A DNA stretch of 60,350 bases from NCBI GenBank assembly GCA_022340665.1, contig JAJDNM010000054.1, positions 1 to 60,350 of the forward strand, read 5' to 3'. Shown here piece by piece: positions 8,333 to 17,143 of this stretch. The notes beneath the pieces are model-generated. The model saw nothing but the letters and a program-made list of their open reading frames with translations, ran no database searches and had not been told where the DNA came from. Each line of letters starts with the position of its first letter. Within the stretch, counting starts at the first letter, position 1. Both the position numbers and the translations under genes were made by a program. This DNA is from Acidobacteriota bacterium (GTDB lineage Bacteria > Acidobacteriota > Thermoanaerobaculia > Thermoanaerobaculales > Sulfomarinibacteraceae).

Positions 8333-11068
8333 ATGTTCCGCAAGAGCCACGTGTCGACCGTTTTGGTCGTGGTGGCGGCGATGCTGTTTGTGTGCGGAGT
8401 CCAGGCTCAAACCACCACCGGCCGCATCGTCGGCGCGGTGACAGACGTCAGTGGTCAATCCCTGCCCGGGGTCACAATCACCATCAGTTCGCCGGCGCTG
8501 ATTGGCGGTGCGCAAACCAGAATCACCGATCAAGATGGCGGATTCCAGTTCGTCAGCCTTCATCCCGGTGCATACGACGTCAAGGCGGAGCTAGCGGGCT
8601 TCGTCGGCCAGGAGCGGCAGGAGGTCAAGGTACCGCTCGGCGGCGCGGCGTCGCTCGACATCGTGATGCCGGAGGGCCGGTTCGAGGGGTCGATCGAGGT
8701 TCGGGCCGAGACGCCGGTGGTCGACCCGACGCAGGTCAATACGGAACAGATCTTCGACCAATCGTTCATGCAGAACGCGGCGGTCGGATCGGACAACCGG
8801 GATTACCTGCTGATCGTCAACCAGGCGGCGGGCGTCACAGGAGGTGACAACCCGAACGTCTTCGGGTCGACGCTGGCCGAAAACGTTTACTACATCGATG
8901 GTCTGGACACGACCGACCCGGTGGCTTCCACCTGGGGGACGTTGTACAACTTCGACGCGATCGCCGAGGTCGAGATCCAGACCTCGGGTTTCGAAGCCGA
9001 GTACGGGCGCGCCACCGGCGGACTCGTCAATCTGGTGACCAAGTCCGGCGGCAATGACTTCTCCGGGACTCTCGACATTCGTTACAGCGACAGCGGGTTC
9101 CAGGAGAGCGGCGATCACTACGACGCCTCGAGCCTGGACTCCTCGTACCAGGATATCGCGGCGACCCTGGGCGGACCGATCTCTCGAGACAAGCTGTGGT
9201 TCTTCGTTGCCTACGAGTTCATCAACTCCGAGCAGACGCCGGTCGACTCCCCGGCAACACGGGATTTCGAAGGCCAGACCTACAACGCCAAGCTCACCTG
9301 GCAGGCCGCGTCGAACTGGCGGCTGGTGGCCAGGGCCTCGGGCGATCCGGCCGAAATCGCAAACGACAATGCCTCCCAGTTCGTGACACCGGAGGCGATG
9401 GCACGCCAGAAACAGGGCGCAGACGTGTACGCGATCGAGCTCAACGCGGTACTCGCCGACAACCTCATCTGGAACACGGTCGCTGGCGCCTACCGTTCGA
9501 TGCTCGACGTGGTCCCGATGTCGGGAGACCTGCAGACGCCGTCCCATTTCGACTACGCGACCTTTCTCACGACCGCCAACTACCCCAATCAGCAGTACAC
9601 CAAAAGGAACAGGGATGATCTCGCGACGGATCTCACGTGGTTCTTGGGCGACCTCGCCGGCTCGCACGAGCTCAAGGTGGGCTTCCAGTACTCCGGCACC
9701 GATTTCCCGGGTGCAAGCTGTTACACCGGCACCGACGGCGGAGCGTGTTCGCCGGGGACGACCGGTCACTCGTACGAGGACTTCGCGGCGATGCCCTACT
9801 TCATGTGGGAGGGCGTCACCGCCGGGGTTCAGGACTATGAGGGCAAGCTCTACACGGCCTACCTCCAGGATTCGTGGAGGGTCCTCTCGAACCTGACCCT
9901 GAAGCTCGGTGTGCGCCACGATCAGGTGAGTTACGACAACAACGCGAGCCGCGAGATCGCGGACATGAGTAAGACGCAGCCGCGGTTGGGCGTGGCCTGG
10001 GACATCACCAACGACGCCAAAAACGTAATCCGCGGGAACTGGGGGCGCTTCATGCACCCCGCCTCGCTGACGTTGCCGTACGTCTTGCGCGCGGGGAACG
10101 AACCGGCCTACCTGTGGTCCTCCTGCATGAGCCTCGGTGGGTTTTATTTGGGAATCACCGATCCGGCGGAGTGTGAGACCATGGCAGGTCTCTTCGGTCT
10201 CCAGTATCGACCCAACGATCCGGATGGACTGGATCCGTTCGGTTGGTTCCTCCTGCCTTGGGACGTTTACGGCCTCGAAGAAACGCTGGTCCAGGCGGAT
10301 CTCAGGCCGACCTACGCGGACACGCTGAGCCTCTCCTACGAACGTGAGGTGGGACGGCGCGCATCGGTCGAGCTGACCTATGTGGACAAGAAGACCCGTG
10401 ACATCTTCGAAGATACCTGCGCCGGGAATTACCCGGAACCGAGTGCCAACGCGCCGTGCGTGGAGTATCTGCTGGCGAATCTGCCGGATCTCGCTCGGGA
10501 CTACGAGGGCTACATCGTGCGTTTCGAAACCCGTTCATTCTCCTGGTTGACCCTCCTGGCCTCGTACACCTACTCGAAGTCCAGGGGCAATCTGGAATGG
10601 AGCCAGGGCGCCAACGCGGATTTCGACATCTATCCGTGGCACTGGGAAAACCGCTACGGTTACCTCAGCGACCACCGTGCCCATCGCGTCAAGCTCAATG
10701 GGTTCTTCTACATCAAGGGTGACTGGACGATCGCGTTCGATGGGTTCTGGTCGTCCGCCTTCACGTGGGAACCGCAGGCGACGCCGTTCGACAACCCCGA
10801 GATTTCGTACGATGTCTACTTCCTCGAGCCCCGTGGCAGTCGAGAGGCGTTCGACGCCTACAGCCTCAACCTCCAGCTGAGCAAGGGATTCAACTTTGGA
10901 AACAGCCTGCGATTGGTGCTGATCGGCACGGTGTACAACACCTTCAGCACAGAGTACGGCACTGATGTCTGCAGCCTGAGCATGGGCTGCGGAGGATTCG
11001 AAATGGGCGACGCGACGGATTGGAGCCTGCCGCGAAGCTACGAACTCGGATTCCGTCTCGAATTCTGA
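8333..11068 (+). CDS. TonB-dependent outer-membrane receptor with carboxypeptidase-regulatory domain
   Basis: The ATG at 8333 follows a GAGGAGGG ribosome-binding site and opens a signal peptide (MFRKSH, hydrophobic core, VQAQ), giving 911 residues. Residues about 28-110 form a CarboxypepD_reg-like domain (GRIVGAVTDVSGQSLPGV). The plug domain follows (YYIDGLDTTDP, EIQTSGFEAEYGRATGG), then a long beta-barrel that ends in an aromatic residue (GFRLEF), as outer-membrane barrels do. The protein should import a large substrate through the outer membrane using ExbB/ExbD/TonB energy. There is no SusD-like lipoprotein beside it, so this is the Oar-like class common in Acidobacteriota. It is monocistronic, with a strong terminator. 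The substrate is unknown; the neighbouring exported proteases make peptides plausible. Confidence 0.92.
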   Translation: MFRKSHVSTVLVVVAAMLFVCGVQAQTTTGRIVGAVTDVSGQSLPGVTITISSPALIGGAQTRITDQDGGFQFVSLHPGAYDVKAELAGFVGQERQEVKVPLGGAASLDIVMPEGRFEGSIEVRAETPVVDPTQVNTEQIFDQSFMQNAAVGSDNRDYLLIVNQAAGVTGGDNPNVFGSTLAENVYYIDGLDTTDPVASTWGTLYNFDAIAEVEIQTSGFEAEYGRATGGLVNLVTKSGGNDFSGTLDIRYSDSGFQESGDHYDASSLDSSYQDIAATLGGPISRDKLWFFVAYEFINSEQTPVDSPATRDFEGQTYNAKLTWQAASNWRLVARASGDPAEIANDNASQFVTPEAMARQKQGADVYAIELNAVLADNLIWNTVAGAYRSMLDVVPMSGDLQTPSHFDYATFLTTANYPNQQYTKRNRDDLATDLTWFLGDLAGSHELKVGFQYSGTDFPGASCYTGTDGGACSPGTTGHSYEDFAAMPYFMWEGVTAGVQDYEGKLYTAYLQDSWRVLSNLTLKLGVRHDQVSYDNNASREIADMSKTQPRLGVAWDITNDAKNVIRGNWGRFMHPASLTLPYVLRAGNEPAYLWSSCMSLGGFYLGITDPAECETMAGLFGLQYRPNDPDGLDPFGWFLLPWDVYGLEETLVQADLRPTYADTLSLSYEREVGRRASVELTYVDKKTRDIFEDTCAGNYPEPSANAPCVEYLLANLPDLARDYEGYIVRFETRSFSWLTLLASYTYSKSRGNLEWSQGANADFDIYPWHWENRYGYLSDHRAHRVKLNGFFYIKGDWTIAFDGFWSSAFTWEPQATPFDNPEISYDVYFLEPRGSREAFDAYSLNLQLSKGFNFGNSLRLVLIGTVYNTFSTEYGTDVCSLSMGCGGFEMGDATDWSLPRSYELGFRLEF

Positions 11069-11092
11069 TGTGAGCCAACCTCCTTTCTCTCG

Positions 11093-11117
11093 CCCGCCCT
11101 TCGGGGCGGGTCTTTTT
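11093..11117 (+). terminator. Rho-independent terminator of the TonB-dependent receptor gene
   Basis: CCCGCCC and GGGCGGG form a perfect 7-bp GC stem around a TTCG tetraloop, directly followed by TCTTTTTG. It lies 25 bases past the receptor stop codon. It is the cleanest intrinsic terminator in the window. Confidence 0.92.
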
Positions 11118-11175
11118 GTGCGGTCGGTTCAGCTCCAGGGGACTTTTCCGGCGGGTCGGATCACGCAGACCTATA

Positions 11176-11793
11176 ATGACGCTGATGGCGAAGAACACTT
11201 GGCCGGACGTGCCCGCCACCATGCCCACTCGAGGCTGGGGCTGGGGCAAGGTAATGGGTCGAACGATGTTAAGTCGTGCCGGCTGGGGTTTCGAAGGTGA
11301 AATCCCTTCAATTTCGAAGGGAGTGATCATTGTCGCTCCGCACACATCAAACTGGGATTTCGTGGTTGGTGCCGCCGGGATGCTTGCCCTCGATCTGGAT
11401 ATCCGCTTCCTCGGGAAGCACACCCTCTTCCAGGGCCCGCTCGCTCCGTTGATGCGGGGACTCGGCGGTATTCCGGTCGATCGGTCACAGGTCGGTGGCG
11501 GAGTGGTGGAGGACATGGCAGCTCTCTTCGAGCAGGAGGAGCAGCTGCTTCTTGCGCTCGCGCCCGAGGGGACCAGAAGCTCGGTCGAAAGGTGGAAGAC
11601 CGGATTTCATCGCATCGCTCTGGCCGCGTCGGTGCCGGTGGTGGCCGTTGCTCTCGATTATGTCAACAAGAAGATCCGATTCGGTCCGTGTATGAAGGTA
11701 ACGGATGACCTCGAGCACGACCTGGAGGTCTTTCAACACTTTTTTTCTGACGCTGGCGGGAAACGGGGAAACCCGGAGGGCCCTTCTGCGTAG
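11176..11793 (+). CDS. PlsC-like 1-acyl-glycerol-3-phosphate acyltransferase family protein
   Basis: This is a roughly 205-residue acyltransferase. The HX4D catalytic motif is present as HTSNWD, followed by a GKHTLFQGP block, the GGIPVDRS acceptor-binding block, and APEGTRS (motif III). Enzymes of this family transfer acyl chains from acyl-ACP or acyl-CoA to lysophosphatidate or related lipids at the inner membrane. The frame is open back to 11116, but that start lies inside the upstream terminator. The likely starts are ATG 11176, ATG 11185 or ATG 11221, none with a good ribosome-binding site. A TATAAT box at 11172-11177 overlaps the first ATG and would suit a leaderless transcript starting at 11185. 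The small size resembles the lysophospholipid-acyltransferase subgroup rather than canonical PlsC. Confidence 0.8.
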   Translation: MTLMAKNTWPDVPATMPTRGWGWGKVMGRTMLSRAGWGFEGEIPSISKGVIIVAPHTSNWDFVVGAAGMLALDLDIRFLGKHTLFQGPLAPLMRGLGGIPVDRSQVGGGVVEDMAALFEQEEQLLLALAPEGTRSSVERWKTGFHRIALAASVPVVAVALDYVNKKIRFGPCMKVTDDLEHDLEVFQHFFSDAGGKRGNPEGPSA

Positions 11794-11825
11794 TACTCGA
11801 GACTACGCCCCAACGCGGAGGGCCT

Positions 11826-11987
11826 GTGAACAGCAAGGTCGAAGAGATCCTGGTCGCAGCGACGGTAGGCCTTGCAATCTCGGCACCGCTGGCCACACAG
11901 GAGACTCAACCGGAAAAAGCCTGCACGGACCCCAAGTACTCGCAGTTCGATTTCTGGAGCGGCATCTATACTCGCGACAGGAAATAG
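11826..11987 (+). pseudogene. Truncated DUF1579-like exported protein remnant (53 codons)
   Basis: A GTG-started frame encodes 53 residues. A short hydrophobic leader (EEILVAATVGLAISAP) is followed by ACTDPKYSQFDFWSGIYTRD and then a stop. The Cys-x-x-(x)-Tyr-x-x-FDFW-G block is the way many exported DUF1579-type proteins begin their mature domain, where the usual continuation is a G-E-W strand. Here the frame stops just after that block and runs into the amidase gene. I read it as the 5' remnant of a decayed gene. It could instead be a genuine small exported peptide. It lies between the acyltransferase (stop 11793) and amidase (start 12005) genes on the same strand. Confidence 0.5.
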
Positions 11988-12004
11988 ATCCGTCTGGAGG
12001 CCCC

Positions 12005-12823
12005 GTGCGGATAGCCCTCGTCCAGCAGCACGCCACCGACGACCGAGAGGACAACGTTCGGCGGGGCCTCGAGGCTCTGCAGCGGGCGGCGGATGGCGGG
12101 GCCGATCTGGTCTGCTTCGCCGAGCTCGCCTTCGAGCCGTTCTACCCGCAGCGGCCGGCCACGGGGAATCCGAAGGTGCTGGCCCAGGAGATTCCGGGCC
12201 CCGTGACCGAGGCCTTCGCCGGGGCCGCGGGCCAGCGAGGCGTCGTCGTCGTGCTCAACGTGTACGAACGTGACGGCGACCGGTGCTACGATTCATCTCC
12301 TGTCATCGACGCAGATGGTGCCTTGCTCGGCCGTGCGCGAATGGTCCATATCACCGACTATCCGTGTTTTCACGAGAAGGGCTACTACGCGCCGGGCGAC
12401 ACGGGAGCGCCCGTCTTCGAGACGAAGGTCGGGAGAATTGGCGTTTCGATCTGTTACGACCGTCACTATCCCGAGTACATGCGTGCCCTCGCGCTGGCCG
12501 GAGCCCATCTGGTTGTGGTGCCGCAGGCCGGCGCGGTAGACGAGTGGCCGGACGGGCTGTACGAGGCGGAACTCAGGGTGGCCGCTTTCCAGAACGGCTA
12601 CTTCACAGCGCTCTGCAATAGGGTCGGCGTCGAGGACTGCCTGGAGTTCGCCGGTGAGTCTTTCGTGTGCGCGCCCGACGGAACGGTGCTGGCGCGCGCC
12701 CCCCGGGGCGAAGACCACATTCTGTTCGCCGATATCGACCCGGCAGAGGTGCTCGATAGTCACGCCCGGAAGCTCTTCCTGCGCGATCGGCGGCCCGAGC
12801 TTTATGCCGACTGGCTGGGCTAG
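12005..12823 (+). CDS. Carbon-nitrogen hydrolase (nitrilase superfamily) with Met at the catalytic Lys position
   Basis: The GTG at 12005 begins directly at the first beta strand (RIALVQQ), giving 272 residues; the open frame upstream is unrelated sequence. The layout resembles N-carbamoylputrescine amidase and beta-ureidopropionase: glutamate in CFAELAF (E40), FHEKGYYAPGDTG, the nucleophile cysteine in SICYDRHYPE (C150), and VVPQAG. Such enzymes hydrolyse amide or carbamoyl C-N bonds through a Glu-Lys-Cys triad. Where relatives have YRKxHI, this protein reads ARMVHI, so residue 113 is Met rather than the catalytic Lys. The substrate is not identifiable. The gene overlaps the convergent glycosidase gene by 4 bases. 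Confidence 0.85.
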   Translation: MRIALVQQHATDDREDNVRRGLEALQRAADGGADLVCFAELAFEPFYPQRPATGNPKVLAQEIPGPVTEAFAGAAGQRGVVVVLNVYERDGDRCYDSSPVIDADGALLGRARMVHITDYPCFHEKGYYAPGDTGAPVFETKVGRIGVSICYDRHYPEYMRALALAGAHLVVVPQAGAVDEWPDGLYEAELRVAAFQNGYFTALCNRVGVEDCLEFAGESFVCAPDGTVLARAPRGEDHILFADIDPAEVLDSHARKLFLRDRRPELYADWLG

Positions 12824-14508
12824 TTCGGTGAGAGCCGGCCCGTTGGACGGTACGGCAGCACCTCGCCAAGGCTGAGGCGTGCGGGCAGTGTGAAGACGCT
12901 CCCTGCATCGTTGGTGACGATGCAGTCGAAGTCTCCGACCAGCGACTGGTCGACGTGGCGGATCCGAAGCCATTTGGTGCGGCTTCCGGTAATCCCCTCC
13001 CCATCCTCGAGCTCGACACTGTTGCGCCGCCACCGATAGCGAACTGGACTCTCACTGTGGGTTTCAATCGCGAAGTGGGTTCTTGAGCCTTCGCGAACCG
13101 TCACCGACCGGGGCTGGAGGGTGACGGCGGGTTCGGGGAGATCTGTTTGAACGATGCGGAGCCGCAGGGGATCGCCGAACCGGTGACCGTTGCCGAGGAT
13201 CATCCTTCCTTCGAGGGTGACCTCGCGGGTCGGTTCCCCGGAGAGATCCGGTGCGGCCTGCACTTCGATCCAGAACTCGTGTGTCTCGCCCGGCGGCACC
13301 TCGACGTCGGGTCCGATGAGTTCGGTCGCTATCGCCCAGGCATAGGTTTCGGTCTGGAGATCGAAGATGTGACCCGATGCAGCGGTCCAGGTCGTCGTTC
13401 CGGTGTTGCGTACCGTGACCGACACCTCGAGCATCGAATCCGAACCGATGAAGGCCGGGATGGCGTGGGCGACGATCTCGGCATCATCGATCTCGGCTTC
13501 CGAAATGAAGTGCTGATACGCGAAAAAGGCGGGCTTACGCCGGAGAACGGCTCCGTCCTCGATGATGCCGAAGCTCGTGGGGGCCGGCTGCGGGCCGTCG
13601 AACATGTGGTAGAAGAAGATCCGATCCATCCAGCCGGCCTCGGGGTGCGGTCCGAACCAGTCAGCGAGTAGGTTTTCATAGAACGTTGCCTGCCGGTTCT
13701 CGCTGTACTCTTCGGTCTCGATCCCGGTTTCGGTCAGCCAGAAAGGACGTCCCCACCAGCCGGTGTCTCTGAGGAGGTCCCGCACGGAGGGCGAGCTCAA
13801 TGGCAGGTCGGGTTTCTGGTCGAGATCGTAGGTGATTTCGCTCGCCCTGCCGTAGGAGGGGTAGACGTGGTGCGTCACGATGTCGATCGCGCCCCCCGCG
13901 CGCTGGATGACCGCTGTCAGCCAGTCTGCCCAGTCGTAGGTCGAGAGGTGGGCAAGGTCTGGTGCGCAGATCAGAGCGCCGGGGTCCGCTGTGCGGATCG
14001 CCTCGATGGCCGGGAGAAGCAGTATCTCGAGATACTGGGTGCGTGTGCCTTCCCAGAAGCGGGGGAGATTGGGCTCGTTCCAGATGCCCCAGGCGTCGAC
14101 CCTGCCGCGGTATCGCGAGGCCACCAGGTAGCAGAACTCCTGCCATTCGGTAGAGTCTTTGGGCACGCCAGAGAACGCCGAACCCGAGGTGGCCCAACCG
14201 GGGGTCGAGCCAAAACTGGCGTAGATTCGAAGCCCTCGCGCCTCGAGCCGGTCGATGAGCCTGTCGTACCTTTGCCAGCTGTAGGCGTCCCGCTCCGGCT
14301 CGATCACCATCCATTCGAAATCGACTCTCACCCAGGTGATGCCGGCCTCGACGATCTCGTCGGCGATTGGGTCGAGTGGCACGTGCGCGTTGATGCCGAA
14401 GGTTGATGCCTGTGACGGACTCGCGCTCAAAACGAACAGGGCAAGAGTTCCCAAGACCAGAAATGGGTGCCGCTTCGCGGTTCGGGATGATATCGATCGA
14501 TTCTTCAT
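12820..14508 (-). CDS. Exported GH-A clan glycosidase-like protein (GH39/GH5-like) with C-terminal beta domains
   Basis: This 562-residue protein has a signal peptide (hydrophobic core LVLGTLALFVLSAS, then QAS). A TIM-barrel of clan GH-A follows. WNEPN near residue 143-147 carries the acid/base glutamate (E145), and WLTETGIE carries the nucleophile glutamate (E260), the pair typical of GH39 xylosidases and GH5-like enzymes. After the barrel (about residue 340) there is a beta-sandwich with a CARDB-like appearance (VTVRNTGTTTWTA), then an Ig-like domain (about 460-545; VTLQPRSVTVREGS, DFDCIVTNDAG). The protein is probably periplasmic or extracellular. It does not fit one GH family clearly. It overlaps the amidase gene 3' end to 3' end by 4 bases. 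Confidence 0.75.
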   Translation of the reverse strand: MKNRSISSRTAKRHPFLVLGTLALFVLSASPSQASTFGINAHVPLDPIADEIVEAGITWVRVDFEWMVIEPERDAYSWQRYDRLIDRLEARGLRIYASFGSTPGWATSGSAFSGVPKDSTEWQEFCYLVASRYRGRVDAWGIWNEPNLPRFWEGTRTQYLEILLLPAIEAIRTADPGALICAPDLAHLSTYDWADWLTAVIQRAGGAIDIVTHHVYPSYGRASEITYDLDQKPDLPLSSPSVRDLLRDTGWWGRPFWLTETGIETEEYSENRQATFYENLLADWFGPHPEAGWMDRIFFYHMFDGPQPAPTSFGIIEDGAVLRRKPAFFAYQHFISEAEIDDAEIVAHAIPAFIGSDSMLEVSVTVRNTGTTTWTAASGHIFDLQTETYAWAIATELIGPDVEVPPGETHEFWIEVQAAPDLSGEPTREVTLEGRMILGNGHRFGDPLRLRIVQTDLPEPAVTLQPRSVTVREGSRTHFAIETHSESPVRYRWRRNSVELEDGEGITGSRTKWLRIRHVDQSLVGDFDCIVTNDAGSVFTLPARLSLGEVLPYRPTGRLSPN

Positions 14509-14526
14509 CGTCGCGTCGTGATGCCG

Positions 14527-15657
14527 TCAAGCGACTTCGGGCAGATACTTCTCGCGAGCCAGGCGCCAGAACACGACCAGAAACGCGGTCAGCGGGATCG
14601 CCAGAATCATGCCCATGATCCCGTTGAGAGCGGTGCCCCAGAAGAAGATCGCGATGATGATGACCACCGGGTGGAGACCGGTACGATCGCCCATGATCTT
14701 GGGTGTGAGGAGATAGCCTTCGATCAGTTGCACCGTGCCGACCACTACGAGCACCAGCAGCACGCGCACGATTCCGCCGTCCTCTTGGAAAAACGCGAGC
14801 GGTATCGCGGTGCAGAGGCCGATGATGTTGCCCAGGTACGGGACGATGTTGAGGAATCCAAGGGCGAGCCCTATGACAAAGCCGTACTTCAGTCCGACCA
14901 GTGTGAAACCGATTGCGAAAAGCAGGCCCTGCACGGATGCAATGACCAATTGGCCGCGGAAGAAGGCAACGATGATGTTGACGAATTCCTCGAAGAGATA
15001 GAGCAGGTCCTGACGTGTTTCCGGTTTGAGGAAGGGAAGGAACCGCTCGAGATTACCGATTTGAGAGGTGTCGGCCATGAGGAAGAAGGCGAAGTAAATC
15101 GGTGTCACTACCCACCCGAGGAGGGCTGCGATTTTCGACAGAACGCCGGCGCCAGCGGAAACCACCCGCTCGCCAACGAATTGGACCGCATCGACCACCG
15201 CTCCGCCCTGTCCCTCGACCGCATCGCCGAACGCCTGGCCGAGCGGCGTCTCGTTGAAGAACTGGACCAGGCCAGGGGCACGTTCGCGCGCCCATGCGAT
15301 GGCTGATTGCCACCACGCGGGGAACGCCTCGACAAGTCCCTTGACCTGTTCGACCAACAGGTCGCCGAAAAACCACGCGAGAGCAGCGACGGGGATGATG
15401 AAAGACAGGAAAACCACGATGACTGCCGGGACTGGCCCGAGCTTCAGCTTCGTCGAAATAAACTCGTAATACGGTTTGACGACCAGGGCGGCGACGGCCG
15501 CGACCGCGAGAGGTAGGAATACCGCCGAGAACTTCGCGAGAAACGCGCCGACGATCCAGAAGAGAGCCCCTACCGCGACGATAATGACAACAGTCGCCAG
15601 AATCGTGATCGCAGCGGCAATTGTCTTGCGCTGTCGCTCGCTGAACTCGATGGCCAT
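14527..15657 (-). CDS. AI-2E family (PerM/YdiK-like) membrane transporter
   Basis: The ATG at 15657 is preceded by GGAGG four bases away and gives 376 residues; ten further codons are open upstream. The sequence has the family layout: two N-terminal transmembrane helices, a third after a short loop, a long central amphipathic region (about 120-200), then five closely spaced helices. The conserved segments YFAFFLMADT, PYLGNIIG and the terminal block ending in GxxLAIPLTAF are present. Members export small molecules (autoinducer-2 in E. coli TqsA) or act in ion homeostasis; most are uncharacterised. It sits downstream of the molybdoenzyme genes, separated from them by a heptad-repeat element. 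Confidence 0.88.
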   Translation of the reverse strand: MAIEFSERQRKTIAAAITILATVVIIVAVGALFWIVGAFLAKFSAVFLPLAVAAVAALVVKPYYEFISTKLKLGPVPAVIVVFLSFIIPVAALAWFFGDLLVEQVKGLVEAFPAWWQSAIAWARERAPGLVQFFNETPLGQAFGDAVEGQGGAVVDAVQFVGERVVSAGAGVLSKIAALLGWVVTPIYFAFFLMADTSQIGNLERFLPFLKPETRQDLLYLFEEFVNIIVAFFRGQLVIASVQGLLFAIGFTLVGLKYGFVIGLALGFLNIVPYLGNIIGLCTAIPLAFFQEDGGIVRVLLVLVVVGTVQLIEGYLLTPKIMGDRTGLHPVVIIIAIFFWGTALNGIMGMILAIPLTAFLVVFWRLAREKYLPEVA

Positions 15658-15698
15658 CCAACCTCCGGATGCAGATGATAGCAAGATTGCGACCGAAA

Positions 15699-15796
15699 GA
15701 ATTAGGAACTAGGAATTAGGAATTCGGAATTTCCACACGCACCCCCGAAAGAGAGGGTCCGGTGGAGGAGAATTCAAAATTGAGAATTCTCAAATG
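15699..15796. repeat. Intergenic heptad-repeat hairpin element (GAATTAG/GAATTCG units)
   Basis: The left arm (15699-15733) consists of five 7-base units: GAATTAG, GAACTAG, GAATTAG, GAATTCG, GAATTTC. The right arm (15767-15796) reads AGAATTC, AAAATTG, AGAATTC, TCAAATGG. A GC-rich core holding ACCCCCGAAAGAGAGGGT, itself a small hairpin, lies between them. The element starts 25 bases after the stop of the FeS/anchor gene and lies before the AI-2E gene, both on the minus strand. It is one member of a dispersed family in this window. Confidence 0.75.
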
Positions 15797-15820
15797 GTGG
15801 CCATTCTTCCCGGATCGGTG

Positions 15821-17143
15821 TCAAGCCGCTGACCGGGCGAGGTCACGGTCGATTTGGTGGGCGGGTGTGAGAAAGCGCAGATTCGCGTAGAACTCGGCAC
15901 GATCGATGAACTCGCCGATCGCTGCTCCAAGCATGGCCACTGGGGCTGGAATCAAACCAGTTGCCGCGAGGGCGATTGCCGGAAAGAGCCCGACACCGAT
16001 GCGGATCGGGGCGAGGGCGTTGCCGCCTGGCCTCGGCCGTTTGTTCCGCGCGAGATAGAGCACGAGCTTGAGCACCACCACCGGCCAGAGGATGGCCGGG
16101 TTGCCGGCAAGAATGCCGACGTAAAGCGCGGCCGTGAGCGTCGCCATGGCACTGTGGGGCACGGTATGAACCGGTTGGTCGGGTGCCCGGTAGACCATGT
16201 CCATGGCGAACATCGAGGCAAAACCGATGCATGCGATCGCCTGTTGCGGCCAGAAGACCGTCCTCGCGCCCATCAGGCTGACACAGGCGGCGGCGAAGAA
16301 GCTCGAAAAAAGGACGACCTCTCGGCTCACCCAGGATCGGCGCAGGTTGAGCGGCGCACGCCACGCACGCGAGATTCGCCCGAGGTGAAGGGTGCTGATC
16401 CCCATCGCGAGCAGCCCCGCAACGGAGAACACCGGCAGAGAAACCCTCGTGAAATCTGCTGCGGATGCGGTGAACCACGCCACTAACATGGCAGCTACCC
16501 AGGAAAAGAAAAGCAGAGACCACTCGTTTCTCAGACCGCTCCAGTCGATCGAGGAGGGTCGGGCGGGGAAATTGAAGGCGACAGGAGCCGCTGTCATGGC
16601 TGGGGCCGTCTCGTGCCGCGAGCCTTCGAAGCGCACCGCAGGTCGCAGGCCGGTGTCCGGGAAGCCCGGCTGATGGTTCGCCACCGGTGTGTTGATCCGC
16701 TCGAAATCGAGCGCATCGGTGGGGCATGCCGAAACGCATGCCGGACGCCGCCCCTGTTGCAGCCTCTCGTGGCAGAACGTACATTTCTCCATCAACCCGG
16801 ATACCGGGTCGAAACGAGGTGCGTCGTAGGGGCAGACCCAGGAGCAGTAGCGACACCCCATGCACCGCTCCCGGTGGATCAATACCGCACCGGACTCGGG
16901 CTCTATGACGTATGCGTCGGCCGGACAGTTCGCCTGGCAGGCGGGGTCGAAACAGTGGTTGCAGGCGAGGCTGAGGTGGAAGACCGGTTGCGTTGCCAGT
17001 CTCTGGTGATTGAAGGTGTAAACACCACGCCAGTTTGATTCCGCGGCGACGGGGTTCTCGTTGTTGCACGCGACCACGCAGGCCGCACAGCCGGTGCATC
17101 GGTCGAGGTCGAGCACGAAGGAGCCATGGCTGCCGCCCGCCAT
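15821..17143 (-). CDS. Fused four-cluster ferredoxin / DmsC-type membrane anchor subunit of a molybdoenzyme
   Basis: The ATG at 17143 overlaps the stop of the catalytic-subunit gene as TGATG, so translation is coupled. Residues 1-190 form a DmsB/PhsB-like electron-transfer domain with four cysteine groups: CTGCAACVVAC, CNHCFDPACQANCP, CMGCRYCSWVCP and CTFCHERLQ with CVSACP. These would hold four [4Fe-4S] clusters. From about residue 215 the protein becomes an eight-helix DmsC-like anchor (SLLFFSWVAAMLVAWF onward), which exchanges electrons with quinone. In most systems these are two proteins; here they are one 440-residue chain. A start further upstream is open but would lie inside the catalytic gene. 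Confidence 0.88.
   Translation of the reverse strand: MAGGSHGSFVLDLDRCTGCAACVVACNNENPVAAESNWRGVYTFNHQRLATQPVFHLSLACNHCFDPACQANCPADAYVIEPESGAVLIHRERCMGCRYCSWVCPYDAPRFDPVSGLMEKCTFCHERLQQGRRPACVSACPTDALDFERINTPVANHQPGFPDTGLRPAVRFEGSRHETAPAMTAAPVAFNFPARPSSIDWSGLRNEWSLLFFSWVAAMLVAWFTASAADFTRVSLPVFSVAGLLAMGISTLHLGRISRAWRAPLNLRRSWVSREVVLFSSFFAAACVSLMGARTVFWPQQAIACIGFASMFAMDMVYRAPDQPVHTVPHSAMATLTAALYVGILAGNPAILWPVVVLKLVLYLARNKRPRPGGNALAPIRIGVGLFPAIALAATGLIPAPVAMLGAAIGEFIDRAEFYANLRFLTPAHQIDRDLARSAA

Noticed and set aside
8591-10057. 488-codon open frame antisense to the TonB-dependent receptor gene
   Set aside because: An arginine- and valine-rich shadow frame with no recognisable domain; the receptor gene explains the region.
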